Shown here in pieces: positions 37,214 through 45,558 of a stretch of 46,588 nt of DNA. Numbering within the stretch: position 1 is the stretch's first letter; every line of letters begins with the position of its first letter. Made by a program: the position numbers and the translations under genes. The stretch is taken from positions 1-46,588 of the forward strand of contig VGOD01000019.1 in NCBI GenBank assembly GCA_016876015.1, given 5' to 3'. Below the pieces are notes generated by a model. That model was not told where the DNA came from. It ran no database searches and saw only the letters and a list, made by a program, of their open reading frames with translations. Source of the DNA: Chloroflexota bacterium. GTDB taxonomy: Bacteria > Chloroflexota > Anaerolineae > CG2-30-64-16.

Positions 37214-38173
37214 ATGCCCTTTCTTCGCCCCTCCACCCATGCGTTCATCCGCGAGGGCCGGCGCACGCCGGGCTATTCGCTGTTCGATCTGCTGCACGGT
37301 TATGTCTATGCGGCCTGGCCCTATCTCTACATCGGCATCGGCACGGGCGAACACCGGCTGACGCAGTTCCTGCGGCCGCTCGCGGCCTGGCTCGAACGCC
37401 GCGCGCTCCGCAAGCTGGGGGCGGGAGATGCGCCGGCGGCCCTGGCCGCAGCCGAACCCCGCACCTTCGCCGACACCTATCACGGCAAAGTCGTGACGCT
37501 GCAATCGGCGACGCAGCTTGTCTCGGTCAAACAAGAGATCAGCCTGCTCAACCTGGAACACATCGTCCCCTATCCCGTCGCCCGCGACATCATTCTCAAG
37601 AACCCCGATCACATCGTCGCGCTGGAGTGCCCGTGTCGAGCGGCGCGCGCCAACCCGTGCCTGCCGTTGGATGTCTGCCTGATCATCGGCGAGCCCTTCG
37701 CCAGCTTCGTTGCCGAACATCACGGTCGCCGGGCGCGCTGGGTCGCCGCGGGCGAGGCCAGCGAAATCCTGCGCGACGAACACGGTCGCGGCCATGTGCA
37801 TCATGCCTTCTTCAAGGATGCCATGCTCGGCCGCTTCTACGCCATCTGCAACTGCTGCGCGTGCTGCTGCGGCGCGATGCAGGCCCAACGCAACGGCGTG
37901 CCCATGCTGGCCTCCTCCGGCTATGTGGCCCAGATGGATTCTGACCGCTGCGCCGCGTGCGGCGAGTGCGCGGCCCACTGTCAGTTCGGCGCGATCCGTG
38001 TGGACGGCGCGGCGGCCGGGTCCGCGGCCAGCGCGCACGTAGACCGTGTTGCGTGTATGGGATGCGGCGTGTGCGTGTCATCCTGTCCGGCCGGCGCCAT
38101 CTCCCTCGGCCGCGACCCCGCCAGACCCGCGCCGCTGGAGATCGAGCAACTGCTGGCGGAGGCGCTGGGCTGA
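37214..38173 (+). CDS. Cysteine-rich 4Fe-4S ferredoxin-domain protein
   Basis: The 319-aa protein is an electron-transfer protein of unknown partner. A hydrophobic stretch (23-43) may tether it to the membrane. A first cysteine group has C139, C141, C149 and C155 (ECPCR...CL...VCL). Then comes an exceptional run, ICNCCACCCG (211-220), with six cysteines in eight residues. Two classical ferredoxin clusters follow: C246-C249-C252-C256 (then Gln instead of Pro) and C281-C284-C287-C291-Pro. Similar cysteine layouts occur in uncharacterised proteins of anaerobes. It starts six bases after the HicB-like gene and is followed after three bases by a DUF89 gene, so the pair is probably co-expressed. 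Confidence 0.85.
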   Translation: MPFLRPSTHAFIREGRRTPGYSLFDLLHGYVYAAWPYLYIGIGTGEHRLTQFLRPLAAWLERRALRKLGAGDAPAALAAAEPRTFADTYHGKVVTLQSATQLVSVKQEISLLNLEHIVPYPVARDIILKNPDHIVALECPCRAARANPCLPLDVCLIIGEPFASFVAEHHGRRARWVAAGEASEILRDEHGRGHVHHAFFKDAMLGRFYAICNCCACCCGAMQAQRNGVPMLASSGYVAQMDSDRCAACGECAAHCQFGAIRVDGAAAGSAASAHVDRVACMGCGVCVSSCPAGAISLGRDPARPAPLEIEQLLAEALG

Positions 38174-38176
38174 CCG

Positions 38177-39388
38177 TTGAGCAAGTTCACCGTTCCTCAG
38201 CCGCTCATTGATCTGGCCGGGCTGCCGCCGCTCCTGCGCACGTCGGAGCCTGGCTCGTTCGCGCACAACACGCTCAGGGTACGCGTGCCCGCCATTCTGC
38301 AAGAGACGATCAGCCTGAACGCGTTTCCTCCCGAAATCCGCCGCGATCTGGAGGAGTTGCGCGCCGAGCTGGTCGGCGGCGCTGTCCGGCCGCTGCGCGA
38401 AGACGCGGCCGACCGTGCGTTCTGGGAGGAGGTTTCGGCGGCCTGCTACGGCCATAGCTGGCTCGATGCGCCGTGGTATTGGGCCGAGGCGTACTTCTAT
38501 CGCCGCGTGTTGGAGGCCACTCGCTACTTCCAGCCTGGACCGTGGCAGGGATTAGATCCCTACGCAGCCAAAAAGCAGGCCGAGTGGGCGCCTGACGCCG
38601 CCCCACGGCTCGTGAACACGCTGTTGGAGAGCCTGCCCACGGAACGGCTGGCGCGGTGCGAACATCTCTTCCACGCCAGCCTATGGGGCAACCGCGCCGA
38701 CTTGAGCTATGCGGTGGCCGCGCACCTGGACGGGGCGAGCGACCCCCATCAGCATCGCAGCAACCTGCTTGCCGACGACACACCGGCCGTCTGGCGGTTT
38801 CTCTCCAGCCGGCCGCGGCCGCGGGTGACGCTCCTGGCCGACAATGCAGGGACAGAGCTGTTGACGGACCTGGCCCTGACCGACTTCCTCCTGACCGAGA
38901 GCCTGGCGGGCGAAATCCATCTGCACCTGAAGCGGCAGCCATTCTTCGTCTCCGATGCCATGCCGGGCGATCTGCTGACGGGTCTGGCTGCGCTGGCGCA
39001 CGGCGGCCCTGCCGGCCAAGCCCTGGGCGGACGGTTGCGAGGCTGCCTGGCCAGCGGAAGGCTGCGGCTGGTCACTCATTGGCACGCGGTCACGAGCCTG
39101 TTCTACTCCCAAATACCGAATGATCTGTATCACGACCTCGCGGCGGCCGACCTGGTGATCGTCAAGGGAGACGCCAACTACCGCCGGCTGGTCGGCGACG
39201 CGCACTGGCCGGCGACGACCCCCTTCGAGGCCGCGGTCGGCTATTTCCCCGCGGCGCTCGTCGCGCTGCGCACGCTCAAGTCGGAGCTGATCGTGGGTTT
39301 GCAGCCGGGCGACGCCGAGCGGCTGGCCGTCGAGGATCCGGCCTGGCTCGTCAACGGCCAGCGCGGGGTGATCCAGGCCAGACTGTAG
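38177..39388 (+). CDS. DUF89/ARMT1-family metal-dependent phosphatase
   Basis: Members of this family dephosphorylate damaged or excess phosphometabolites such as sugar phosphates. ARMT1 was also reported as a carboxyl methyltransferase. The 403-aa protein has the metal-site motif LLADNAGTELLTDL (D222, N223, E227), SLWGNRADLS near 168-177, and VKGDANYRRL (D332, N334). The substrate-side stretch THWHAVTSLF is also present. It begins at a TTG three bases past the ferredoxin stop; no better start exists before the conserved region, so the start is less certain than the family. The coupling with a cysteine-rich ferredoxin is unexplained. Confidence 0.87.
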   Translation: MSKFTVPQPLIDLAGLPPLLRTSEPGSFAHNTLRVRVPAILQETISLNAFPPEIRRDLEELRAELVGGAVRPLREDAADRAFWEEVSAACYGHSWLDAPWYWAEAYFYRRVLEATRYFQPGPWQGLDPYAAKKQAEWAPDAAPRLVNTLLESLPTERLARCEHLFHASLWGNRADLSYAVAAHLDGASDPHQHRSNLLADDTPAVWRFLSSRPRPRVTLLADNAGTELLTDLALTDFLLTESLAGEIHLHLKRQPFFVSDAMPGDLLTGLAALAHGGPAGQALGGRLRGCLASGRLRLVTHWHAVTSLFYSQIPNDLYHDLAAADLVIVKGDANYRRLVGDAHWPATTPFEAAVGYFPAALVALRTLKSELIVGLQPGDAERLAVEDPAWLVNGQRGVIQARL

Positions 39389-39394
39389 ACCCCC

Positions 39395-39425
39395 TTGCAC
39401 AAGATGAGAAGAAGTATGGTATAAT
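39395..39425 (+). promoter_or_regulatory. Promoter of the metacaspase-recJ pair
   Basis: TTGCAC (39395-39400), 19-base spacer, perfect TATAAT (39420-39425) with TGG extension at 39417-39419. The long spacer is compensated by the extended -10. The leader is about 78 bases. Confidence 0.6.
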
Positions 39426-39509
39426 ACTCGCACGAGAGCAAACAGAACTTTCCTGACGCTCTTTCCGGCGATGTCAATCAGTCACCCACACCCAACAAGG
39501 AGGTCTCCC

Positions 39510-40427
39510 ATGGCCAAGAAAGCCCTGCTCGTGGGCATCAACAACTTCACCCGTCCCAGTTGGAAGCTGAACGGCTGCGTCAACGACACCCTCGACCTGC
39601 AGAACCTGCTCCAGAGCTTCTACGGCTTCACAAGCGAGGAAATCCGCATCCTCCACGACAAGGACGCCTCGCAGCAGGCCATCCGAGACAACCTGGGCTG
39701 GCTGCTGAACGGCAGCGCAGCCGGGGATGTGCTGCTCTTTCACTTCTCGAGCCATGGTACCCAGGTGGATGACCAGGGCGATGACGAGTGGGAGTGCCTG
39801 GACGAAGTGATCGTGCCCTACGACCACGACTGGCAGAAGCCGTTCCGAGACGATGAGCTGCGCGAGCTGTTCGGCAAGATCCCGGCCGGGGTGAACTTCA
39901 ACTTCATCGCCGACTGCTGTCACAGCGGCTCGATCCAGCGCGAGCTGCTGGACAGCGACATCGAGTTCAAGTCGCGCTACATCGTGCCCCCGCGTGAGAT
40001 CAGAAACCGCATCAAAGCCAAGCAAGAGAAACGCGACGCCGAGGCCGACGCCTGGGCCTCTGAGGAGCTGAGCAAGCTCCTGCTGGGCATCCCTGTCGAG
40101 CAATGGGCTGCCAAGATCCAGGAGTTCATGGCGCTGCTGCGCAGGCGCTTCCGCGAAAACAAGTACGGCGTGGTGAAGGTCGAGCGCCATGTCCTGTTGG
40201 CCGCGTGCGAAGACCGCCAGACCGCGGCCGACGCCACGCTCGAAGGAACCGCGCGCGGCGCGTTCACCTGGGCGCTGGGCAAGGCGATTCGGGCCGCCAA
40301 CGGCGACCTGACCTACGACCAGCTCATCACGCGCACGGCCGGCTATCTGGGCGACTTCCAGCAGAAGCCGCAGCTCGAATGCCCGGACCAACTGCGCGGG
40401 CTGAAGGTCTGCGCGGCGCTGGTGTGA
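39510..40427 (+). CDS. Metacaspase-like C14 peptidase
   Basis: The 305-aa protein is a caspase-fold cysteine protease. The p20 core reads KALLVGINNF (4-13), FHFSSHGTQ with catalytic H82, and NFIADCCHSG with catalytic C137. An Asp/Glu-rich stretch (87-105) could bind the basic P1 residue or calcium, as in metacaspases. A charged helical insert (about 155-220, EIRNRIKAKQEKRDAEADAW) precedes the last strands (HVLLAACEDRQTA). No death or repeat domain is attached and there is no signal peptide, so it acts in the cytoplasm. AAGGAGG supports the ATG at 39510. Its stop overlaps the recJ start (TGATG), making the two genes translationally coupled. Confidence 0.93.
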   Translation: MAKKALLVGINNFTRPSWKLNGCVNDTLDLQNLLQSFYGFTSEEIRILHDKDASQQAIRDNLGWLLNGSAAGDVLLFHFSSHGTQVDDQGDDEWECLDEVIVPYDHDWQKPFRDDELRELFGKIPAGVNFNFIADCCHSGSIQRELLDSDIEFKSRYIVPPREIRNRIKAKQEKRDAEADAWASEELSKLLLGIPVEQWAAKIQEFMALLRRRFRENKYGVVKVERHVLLAACEDRQTAADATLEGTARGAFTWALGKAIRAANGDLTYDQLITRTAGYLGDFQQKPQLECPDQLRGLKVCAALV

Positions 40428-42820
40428 TGCACGCTGGCGTCTCTCATCCTGGCGCGGCCCGGCCGCGACGTTGGATCGAGCCAGCCCCCATTCCTGTCTG
40501 CGCCGAGCTGGCCGCGGCCGCCGGCGGGCAACCGTTGGCGGCCCTCGCGCTCGCTCGCCGGGGTTTGGCCGAGCCGGCCGACGCGCGCGCCTTTCTCGAT
40601 CCGGCTTGCTACACCCCCACCCCGCCGGCCGCCCTGCCGGGTCTGAGCCGCGCGGTCGAGCGGCTGGCGGCCGCGATCGGTGCACAGGAGCCAATCTGCG
40701 TCTGGGGTGATTTCGACGTGGACGGCCAGACTGCGACGACCGTGCTTGTGGCCGCGTTGACCGATTTGGGCGCAGTCGTCAGCTACCACATCCCGGTCCG
40801 GGCGACCGAGTCCCACGGCGTCGGCCTGCCGGTCCTGACGCAGGTGCTGGATGCGGGCGGCCGGCTGATCCTCACCTGCGACACCGGCATCGCCAGCCAC
40901 GAAGCGGTCGCGTTTGCGCGCTCGCGTGGCGTGGACTTCATCATCACCGATCATCACGATCTGCCCCCGACGCTGCCCGACGCCTACGCGGTGGTCAACC
41001 CAAAGCTGGAGCCGGTGGAGGAAAGCGGCCTGGCGCATCTCCCTGGCGTCGGGGTCGCCTACAAACTGGCCGAGGAGCTCTATCACCGCGCCGGCCGGCC
41101 CGAGGCCGCGGCTGCCCTCCTCGACCTCGTCGCGCTGGGCATCGTTGCGGACCTGGCCACGCTGCGCGGGGATACACGCTACCTGCTGCAACGCGGGCTG
41201 GAGGCTCTCCGGCAGACACAACGGCTGGGCCTGCGCCTGTTGATGGAGAACGCCGAGCTCGAACCTGAGCGCCTCAGCGAAGAACACATCAGCTATGTCC
41301 TCGCGCCGCGGCTCAATGCGCTCGGCCGTCTGGCCGATGCCAACGTCGCGGTGGAATTCCTGCGCGTCATGGACGCCTCGACCGATTCAGCCGGCGCAGC
41401 GACGCGCGCGCGGATTCTGGCCGGTCAGATCGAGGCGCTCAACGCGCAGCGCAAGCTGCTCTGCGACCAGGTGTATGCCGCAGCCGAGGCGCAGATCGGC
41501 CGCGACCCCGCTCTCCTGGAAGGCGGCGCGCTGGTGCTGGCCAGTCCGGCCTGGCCGGCCGGCGTGATCGGCATCGTGGCAAGCCGGCTGGTCGAGCGTT
41601 ATGACAAGCCAACCGTTCTGCTCTCGACGCCCGCGGGCGAGCTCGCGCGCGGCTCGGCTCGTTCGGTAGCAGGGGTCAACATCACGGCCGCGCTTGCCGC
41701 GCACGCCGGTCTGCTGACCAGCTTCGGCGGGCATCCGATGGCGGCCGGGCTGAGCATGTCCGCCGACCGCATCCTGGAGCTGCGCCGCGGTCTGGCGCGC
41801 ACGGTCGGCGCCCTGCTGGCCCAGGCGCATGAGCAGCCTGGCCTTGCGATTGACGACTACCTGCCCTTGAGCGATCTGACGCTCGACCTGGTAGACGAGC
41901 TGGAGCGGATGGCGCCTTTCGGGCCAGGCAATCCACTGATCACCCTGGTCAGCCGCGATCTGCGGGTTCGGAACAGGCGAGCGGTCGGCCGCCGCGGGGA
42001 GCATCTGCTGGTGGTCGTCGAGGATACCTGGGGCGCGGCGCACAAGGTGATCTGGTGGGATGGCGCGGCCGAGTCGCTGCCCGATGGCGTGTTCGACCTG
42101 GCCTATGTTGCGCGCAGCAGCGACTACCGCGGGGCGCGCGAGGTGCAGATCGAGTGGATTGATGGCCGGCGGGTCGAAACGCCTGCTCCCGAAGTCACGC
42201 GGGCGCTAACCGGGGTCGAGGTGATAGACCACCGCGAGGCGCCGAATCCGCTCGCCATCGTGGCTGATCTGATCGCAGACAGAGACGTGATCATCTGGCA
42301 CGAGGCCGCAGCCGCAGCCGGTCCCGACGACCCGCTCCAGCATGGGCGTTCCCGCCACGAGCTGACCGCATCGCCTGCGCTCGTCGTCTGGACTACGCCG
42401 GCCGGCCCGGCCGAGTGGCGCGCGGCGCTGGCGACGGTGCAGCCTGCGAGGGTCTACCTGTTCGGCCGCGATCCGGGCCTGGATCAGCCGGGCGCGTTCC
42501 TGCGCCGGCTGGCGGGGCTGGTCAAACATGCGCGCCGCGCCCGCGGCGGGCAGGTCGGCGTGACGGCCCTCGCGGCCGCCACCGCGCAGCGCGAGGCGGC
42601 CGTGCGCCTGGGCCTGGACTGGTTGGCCGCAGCCGGCCATCTGGCCATCGTCTCCGAGGCAGAGGACGCCATCATCGTTGACGAGCCGGCCGCGCCGCCC
42701 CAGGCCGACGCGGGGCGATCATCCGAGCTTGCGGGTCGTCTCCAGGCGCTCCTGGCTGAGACCGCCGCGTATCGCGCCTACTTTCGCCAGGCGGACCCTC
42801 AGCGGCTCGTCCATTTCTAA
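40427..42820 (+). CDS. recJ: Single-stranded-DNA-specific exonuclease RecJ
   Basis: RecJ degrades single-stranded DNA 5' to 3' in recombination and mismatch or base-excision repair. The 797-aa protein has motif I DFDVDGQT (95-102), CDTGI (151-155), and the DHH motif ITDHHDLP (173-180). VNPKL, ALGIVADLATL and the DHHA1 segment SVAGVNITAALAAHAG follow, ending in a FGGHPMAAG motif. An OB domain and a further C-terminal domain of about 220 residues make it longer than the 577-aa E. coli enzyme but similar to Firmicutes RecJ. The ATG shares one base with the metacaspase stop. Its 3' end overlaps the stop of the convergent tup regulator by four bases. Confidence 0.95.
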   Translation: MHAGVSHPGAARPRRWIEPAPIPVCAELAAAAGGQPLAALALARRGLAEPADARAFLDPACYTPTPPAALPGLSRAVERLAAAIGAQEPICVWGDFDVDGQTATTVLVAALTDLGAVVSYHIPVRATESHGVGLPVLTQVLDAGGRLILTCDTGIASHEAVAFARSRGVDFIITDHHDLPPTLPDAYAVVNPKLEPVEESGLAHLPGVGVAYKLAEELYHRAGRPEAAAALLDLVALGIVADLATLRGDTRYLLQRGLEALRQTQRLGLRLLMENAELEPERLSEEHISYVLAPRLNALGRLADANVAVEFLRVMDASTDSAGAATRARILAGQIEALNAQRKLLCDQVYAAAEAQIGRDPALLEGGALVLASPAWPAGVIGIVASRLVERYDKPTVLLSTPAGELARGSARSVAGVNITAALAAHAGLLTSFGGHPMAAGLSMSADRILELRRGLARTVGALLAQAHEQPGLAIDDYLPLSDLTLDLVDELERMAPFGPGNPLITLVSRDLRVRNRRAVGRRGEHLLVVVEDTWGAAHKVIWWDGAAESLPDGVFDLAYVARSSDYRGAREVQIEWIDGRRVETPAPEVTRALTGVEVIDHREAPNPLAIVADLIADRDVIIWHEAAAAAGPDDPLQHGRSRHELTASPALVVWTTPAGPAEWRAALATVQPARVYLFGRDPGLDQPGAFLRRLAGLVKHARRARGGQVGVTALAAATAQREAAVRLGLDWLAAAGHLAIVSEAEDAIIVDEPAAPPQADAGRSSELAGRLQALLAETAAYRAYFRQADPQRLVHF

Positions 42821-43953
42821 AGAGACAGCTCCTGGCCCGTCCGCGCGGTGTCATACCCACCCAGTTCAGCCACGACAGCGCGAAATTCCCGGCTGGCGAG
42901 TAGATCCAGCAGCGCGCTGATGGTCACGCGCGCGCGGTCTTCGGCGGGAAACGTCAGATCGTAACGCTCGCGCGCCAGGGGCACGAAGGTCAGACCGTGA
43001 GCGCGCGCGGCCGCGTAGAGGCCCGCCCCCACATCCCCGCAGCCTTCGGCGATTTCAGCCGCCACCGCAAGGTGCGTGGCCGCGCTCGTCATGTAGCCCA
43101 TGATCGCCGGTCCCGCGATCCCGGCCTGGCGCAGGTGATAGTCGAGCAGCGTGCGCGTGCCAGAGCCGGGCTGCCGGTTGACGAAGCGCAGGCCAGGCTG
43201 CGCCAGGTCGGCCCAGGTGTGCAAACCCCGAGGATTGCCCCGCGGCACGATCAACCCCTGTTCGCGCTCGGCCAACGTCACCACGCACAGACGCTGGCCC
43301 AGGAAGAGCCGGCGCAGGATGGGTGTGTTGTACTCGCCGGTCTCCTCGTCCAAGATGTGCGCGCCCGCCAGGTCGGCCTCACCGTGCAAGAGCGCCGACA
43401 GCCCGTCCAGACTGCCCACATAGCTGGCTGCGAAACTCAGGTCGGGGCGGACACGCCGCGCCTGCGCCCACAACGCCTCCAGGGCCAGGTCATGGCTGCC
43501 GGCGAAGACGCACTGCTCGGCGGACCGGCGGCCGCGGCCTTCAGGAGCAAGAGGGTGCGGAGGATGCGCACGGCGCTCGCGCCAGGCCGCAAGCTGCAAC
43601 CCCAGCGCGGCCTCGATCTCCTCTGGTGTATAGCCCTGCGCCAGCGCCCCGACCACGGCGCGTTCGGCCAGCCCGCGCAGTCGGGTCGCGCGCAGATCGG
43701 CCAACGCCTTGACATCGGGCGCTTGCGCCACATGCGTGCCGCGACGTCCGTGCGTCTCGATGACTCCGGCCTGCTCCAGCTCTCGATAGGCGCGCGCGGT
43801 CGTGCTCGGATTGACGCCCAGGCGACCGGCCAGCTCGCGCACCGGCTCCAGCCGCTCGCCTGGCCTCAGTTCCCCGCGCGCCACCGCCAGTCGGATTTGT
43901 TCGACGATCTGGGCGTATTCAGGAGAACCGCTGGTGAGATGGATGGTGAGCAT
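42817..43953 (-). CDS. GntR-type HTH regulator fused to a substrate-binding-like domain
   Basis: The 378-aa protein has an N-terminal GntR winged helix (residues 10-75, LAGRLGVNPSTTARAYRELE as recognition region) and a periplasmic-binding-like domain (about 147-365, with AGSHDLALEALW, NRQPGSGTRTLLDYHL and EIAEGCGDVGAGLYAAAR). Such fusions sense oxyanions such as molybdate or tungstate, or a related metabolite. The linker HPPHPLAPEGRGRR looks low-complexity. The ATG at 43953 was preferred over one eight codons earlier that lies in repeat DNA. It is the last gene of the tupABC run, so it probably controls that operon. Confidence 0.87.
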   Translation of the reverse strand: MLTIHLTSGSPEYAQIVEQIRLAVARGELRPGERLEPVRELAGRLGVNPSTTARAYRELEQAGVIETHGRRGTHVAQAPDVKALADLRATRLRGLAERAVVGALAQGYTPEEIEAALGLQLAAWRERRAHPPHPLAPEGRGRRSAEQCVFAGSHDLALEALWAQARRVRPDLSFAASYVGSLDGLSALLHGEADLAGAHILDEETGEYNTPILRRLFLGQRLCVVTLAEREQGLIVPRGNPRGLHTWADLAQPGLRFVNRQPGSGTRTLLDYHLRQAGIAGPAIMGYMTSAATHLAVAAEIAEGCGDVGAGLYAAARAHGLTFVPLARERYDLTFPAEDRARVTISALLDLLASREFRAVVAELGGYDTARTGQELSL

Positions 43954-43969
43954 GGTGGGCAAATGGCAG

Positions 43970-43996
43970 ATTTGCAATTTGCAATCTGCAATCTCA
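43970..43996. repeat. Heptad array between tupC and the regulator
   Basis: ATTTGCA (43970-43976), ATTTGCA (43977-43983), ATCTGCA (43984-43990) and partial ATCTCA (43991-43996) repeat at exactly 7 bases, spanning the tupC stop and the region just upstream of the regulator start. Confidence 0.7.
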
Positions 43997-44704
43997 ATAC
44001 ACCATCTCCCCGCGCACGAAGGCAGCGGCGCGGGGGTCGGACGGCGCGTGGAAGAAGCGATCAGCGTCGGCCAGCTCCACCAGACTGCCGTTCAACAGCA
44101 GGCCCACGCGGTGAGCCAGCCGCCTGGCCTGAAAGATGTTGTGCGTGACCACGACGACCGTTGTGCCGTGTCGCGCGTTGTAGGCGCGCACCAGCTCTTC
44201 GATCAGCGCGACGTTGTATGGGTCGAGGTTGGCAGTCGGCTCGTCGAGCAAGAGCACGTGCGGTTGGATCACCAGCGCGCGCGCCAGCGCTACGCGCTGC
44301 ATCTCGCCCCCAGAAAGAGTGTGGCTGGACTGACGCGCCAGGTCAGCCAACCCGACCTCTCGCAACATCTCATCCAGCCGGCCATCGGCGGGCAGGCCAC
44401 GCAGCCCCAGGCCATAGGCGACGTTGGCCCGCACGCTGGCGCGCATCAGCGCGGGCCGCTGGAAGACGGTCGTCACCTGGCGCCGGACGGCGAGCGGCGT
44501 GGCGGCGTTCACCACCTGACCACGGTAGCGAATGATGCCAGAAGTAGGAACTTCCAGGAAGTTGAGAAGCCGCAGCAGCGTGGATTTGCCCGCGCCGCTC
44601 GGCCCGACGATGGCCAGGATCTCGCCTTCGCGGACCTCCAGTGTGGGCAGGTCGAGCACCACGCGCGTGCCGTAAATGTGGCGGAGGTTGGTGAGTTGGT
44701 ACAT
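43994..44704 (-). CDS. tupC: Tungstate-type ABC transporter ATP-binding protein
   Basis: The 236-aa ATPase powers the oxyanion importer. Walker A is GPSGAGKST (34-42), the signature is LSGGEMQRVALARAL, Walker B is LLLDEPTANLD, and the H-loop is VVVTHN. It lacks the regulatory C-terminal domain of ModC, as is usual for TupC. The ATG at 44704 (MYQLTNLRHIYG) is the likely start; a longer frame translates a repeat array into Pro/Lys-rich text. It lies between tupB and the GntR regulator. Confidence 0.9.
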   Translation of the reverse strand: MYQLTNLRHIYGTRVVLDLPTLEVREGEILAIVGPSGAGKSTLLRLLNFLEVPTSGIIRYRGQVVNAATPLAVRRQVTTVFQRPALMRASVRANVAYGLGLRGLPADGRLDEMLREVGLADLARQSSHTLSGGEMQRVALARALVIQPHVLLLDEPTANLDPYNVALIEELVRAYNARHGTTVVVVTHNIFQARRLAHRVGLLLNGSLVELADADRFFHAPSDPRAAAFVRGEMVY

Positions 44705-44812
44705 TGGGACTCGGTAACTTGGTAACTTGGGACGCGGTAGATTGGGACACGGTAACTTGGGACGCGGTGGCTTGGGAAGCCAGTCTACCAAGTTACCAAT
44801 CTACCAATCTAC
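44703..44812. repeat. Tandem 15-base units with inverted arm in the tupB-tupC gap
   Basis: Four near-copies of a 15-base unit, TTGGGAC-n-CGGTRRM, occupy 44704-44775. GGTAACTTGG occurs at 44713-44722, 44721-44730 and 44751-44760, and its perfect complement CCAAGTTACC at 44788-44797. The RNA can fold into alternative hairpins between the permease and ATPase genes. Confidence 0.8.
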
Positions 44813-45489
44813 GTGCGTCCCTGCAATCTCAACAGCGCGACATTCGCCAGAAACGCCAACGCGAGAAGAATGATACCGAGCGCGATGGCCAGGGCGAATT
44901 CACCCTGGCGGGTGTTGAGCACGATGGCGGTGGTGAGCACACGCGTCTTGCCGGCGATGTTGCCGCCCACCAGCATCACCGCGCCCACCTCGGAGATGAT
45001 GCCGCCGAACGCAGCGACGATGGCGGCTACCACGCCGATGCGCGCCTCGACCAGCACAGCCCACGCCTCTTGCACCGGCGTCGCGCCGAGCGAGCGCACC
45101 TGCAGCCGCAAGCCGGGATCCACGCTGCGCACCGCGGTCATGGTCAGACCCATGACCAACGGCAGCGCGATGATCGTCTGTGCGACCACCATCGCCCGCG
45201 GGGTGAACAGCCATCCCAACCCGCCAAACGGGCCGCTGCGGGAGAGCATCATGTAGACGAACAACCCCACCACCACCGGCGGCAGCCCCATGCCAGTATA
45301 TAGAATGGCCGTGATCAACCCGTGCCACCGCGTGCACGTCAGCCCTAGCCCTGCGCCGATCGGCGCGCCGATCAGGACGCTGATCAGCAGCGCCAGGCCC
45401 GTGACGCTCAGCGACAACAACACGATCTGAGCCAGCTCGGCGTCGCCGCCGGCAAGCAGACGAATGGCTTCCACGAAGCCACGAGTCAA
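44809..45489 (-). CDS. tupB: Tungstate-type ABC transporter permease
   Basis: The 226-aa protein is the membrane component. Five to six spans are visible, with the ModB/TupB-like cytoplasmic coupling loop SLGATPVQEAWAVLVEARIG (about 132-151). GMGLPPVVVGLFVYMMLSRSG is also typical of TupB. No binding domain is fused. It follows tupA by 69 bases and precedes the repeat-filled gap before tupC. No clear ribosome site is visible at its ATG; translation may be reinitiated. Confidence 0.9.
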   Translation of the reverse strand: MTRGFVEAIRLLAGGDAELAQIVLLSLSVTGLALLISVLIGAPIGAGLGLTCTRWHGLITAILYTGMGLPPVVVGLFVYMMLSRSGPFGGLGWLFTPRAMVVAQTIIALPLVMGLTMTAVRSVDPGLRLQVRSLGATPVQEAWAVLVEARIGVVAAIVAAFGGIISEVGAVMLVGGNIAGKTRVLTTAIVLNTRQGEFALAIALGIILLALAFLANVALLRLQGRT

Positions 45490-45558
45490 GTCGTTCAGAG
45501 TAAGCCTCTCTAACCCGGAAGGGTAGCCACGGATTGCACGAGCATTCTGATTCGCCGA

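Noticed and set aside
39510-42820. Metacaspase-recJ as a known anti-phage system
   Set aside because: No defence partner genes (sensor, repeat or nucleotide-signalling domains) accompany them; I kept only the coupling as a finding.
43970-43996. CRISPR-like array
   Set aside because: Units are 7 bases with no spacers, and no cas genes are present anywhere in the window.
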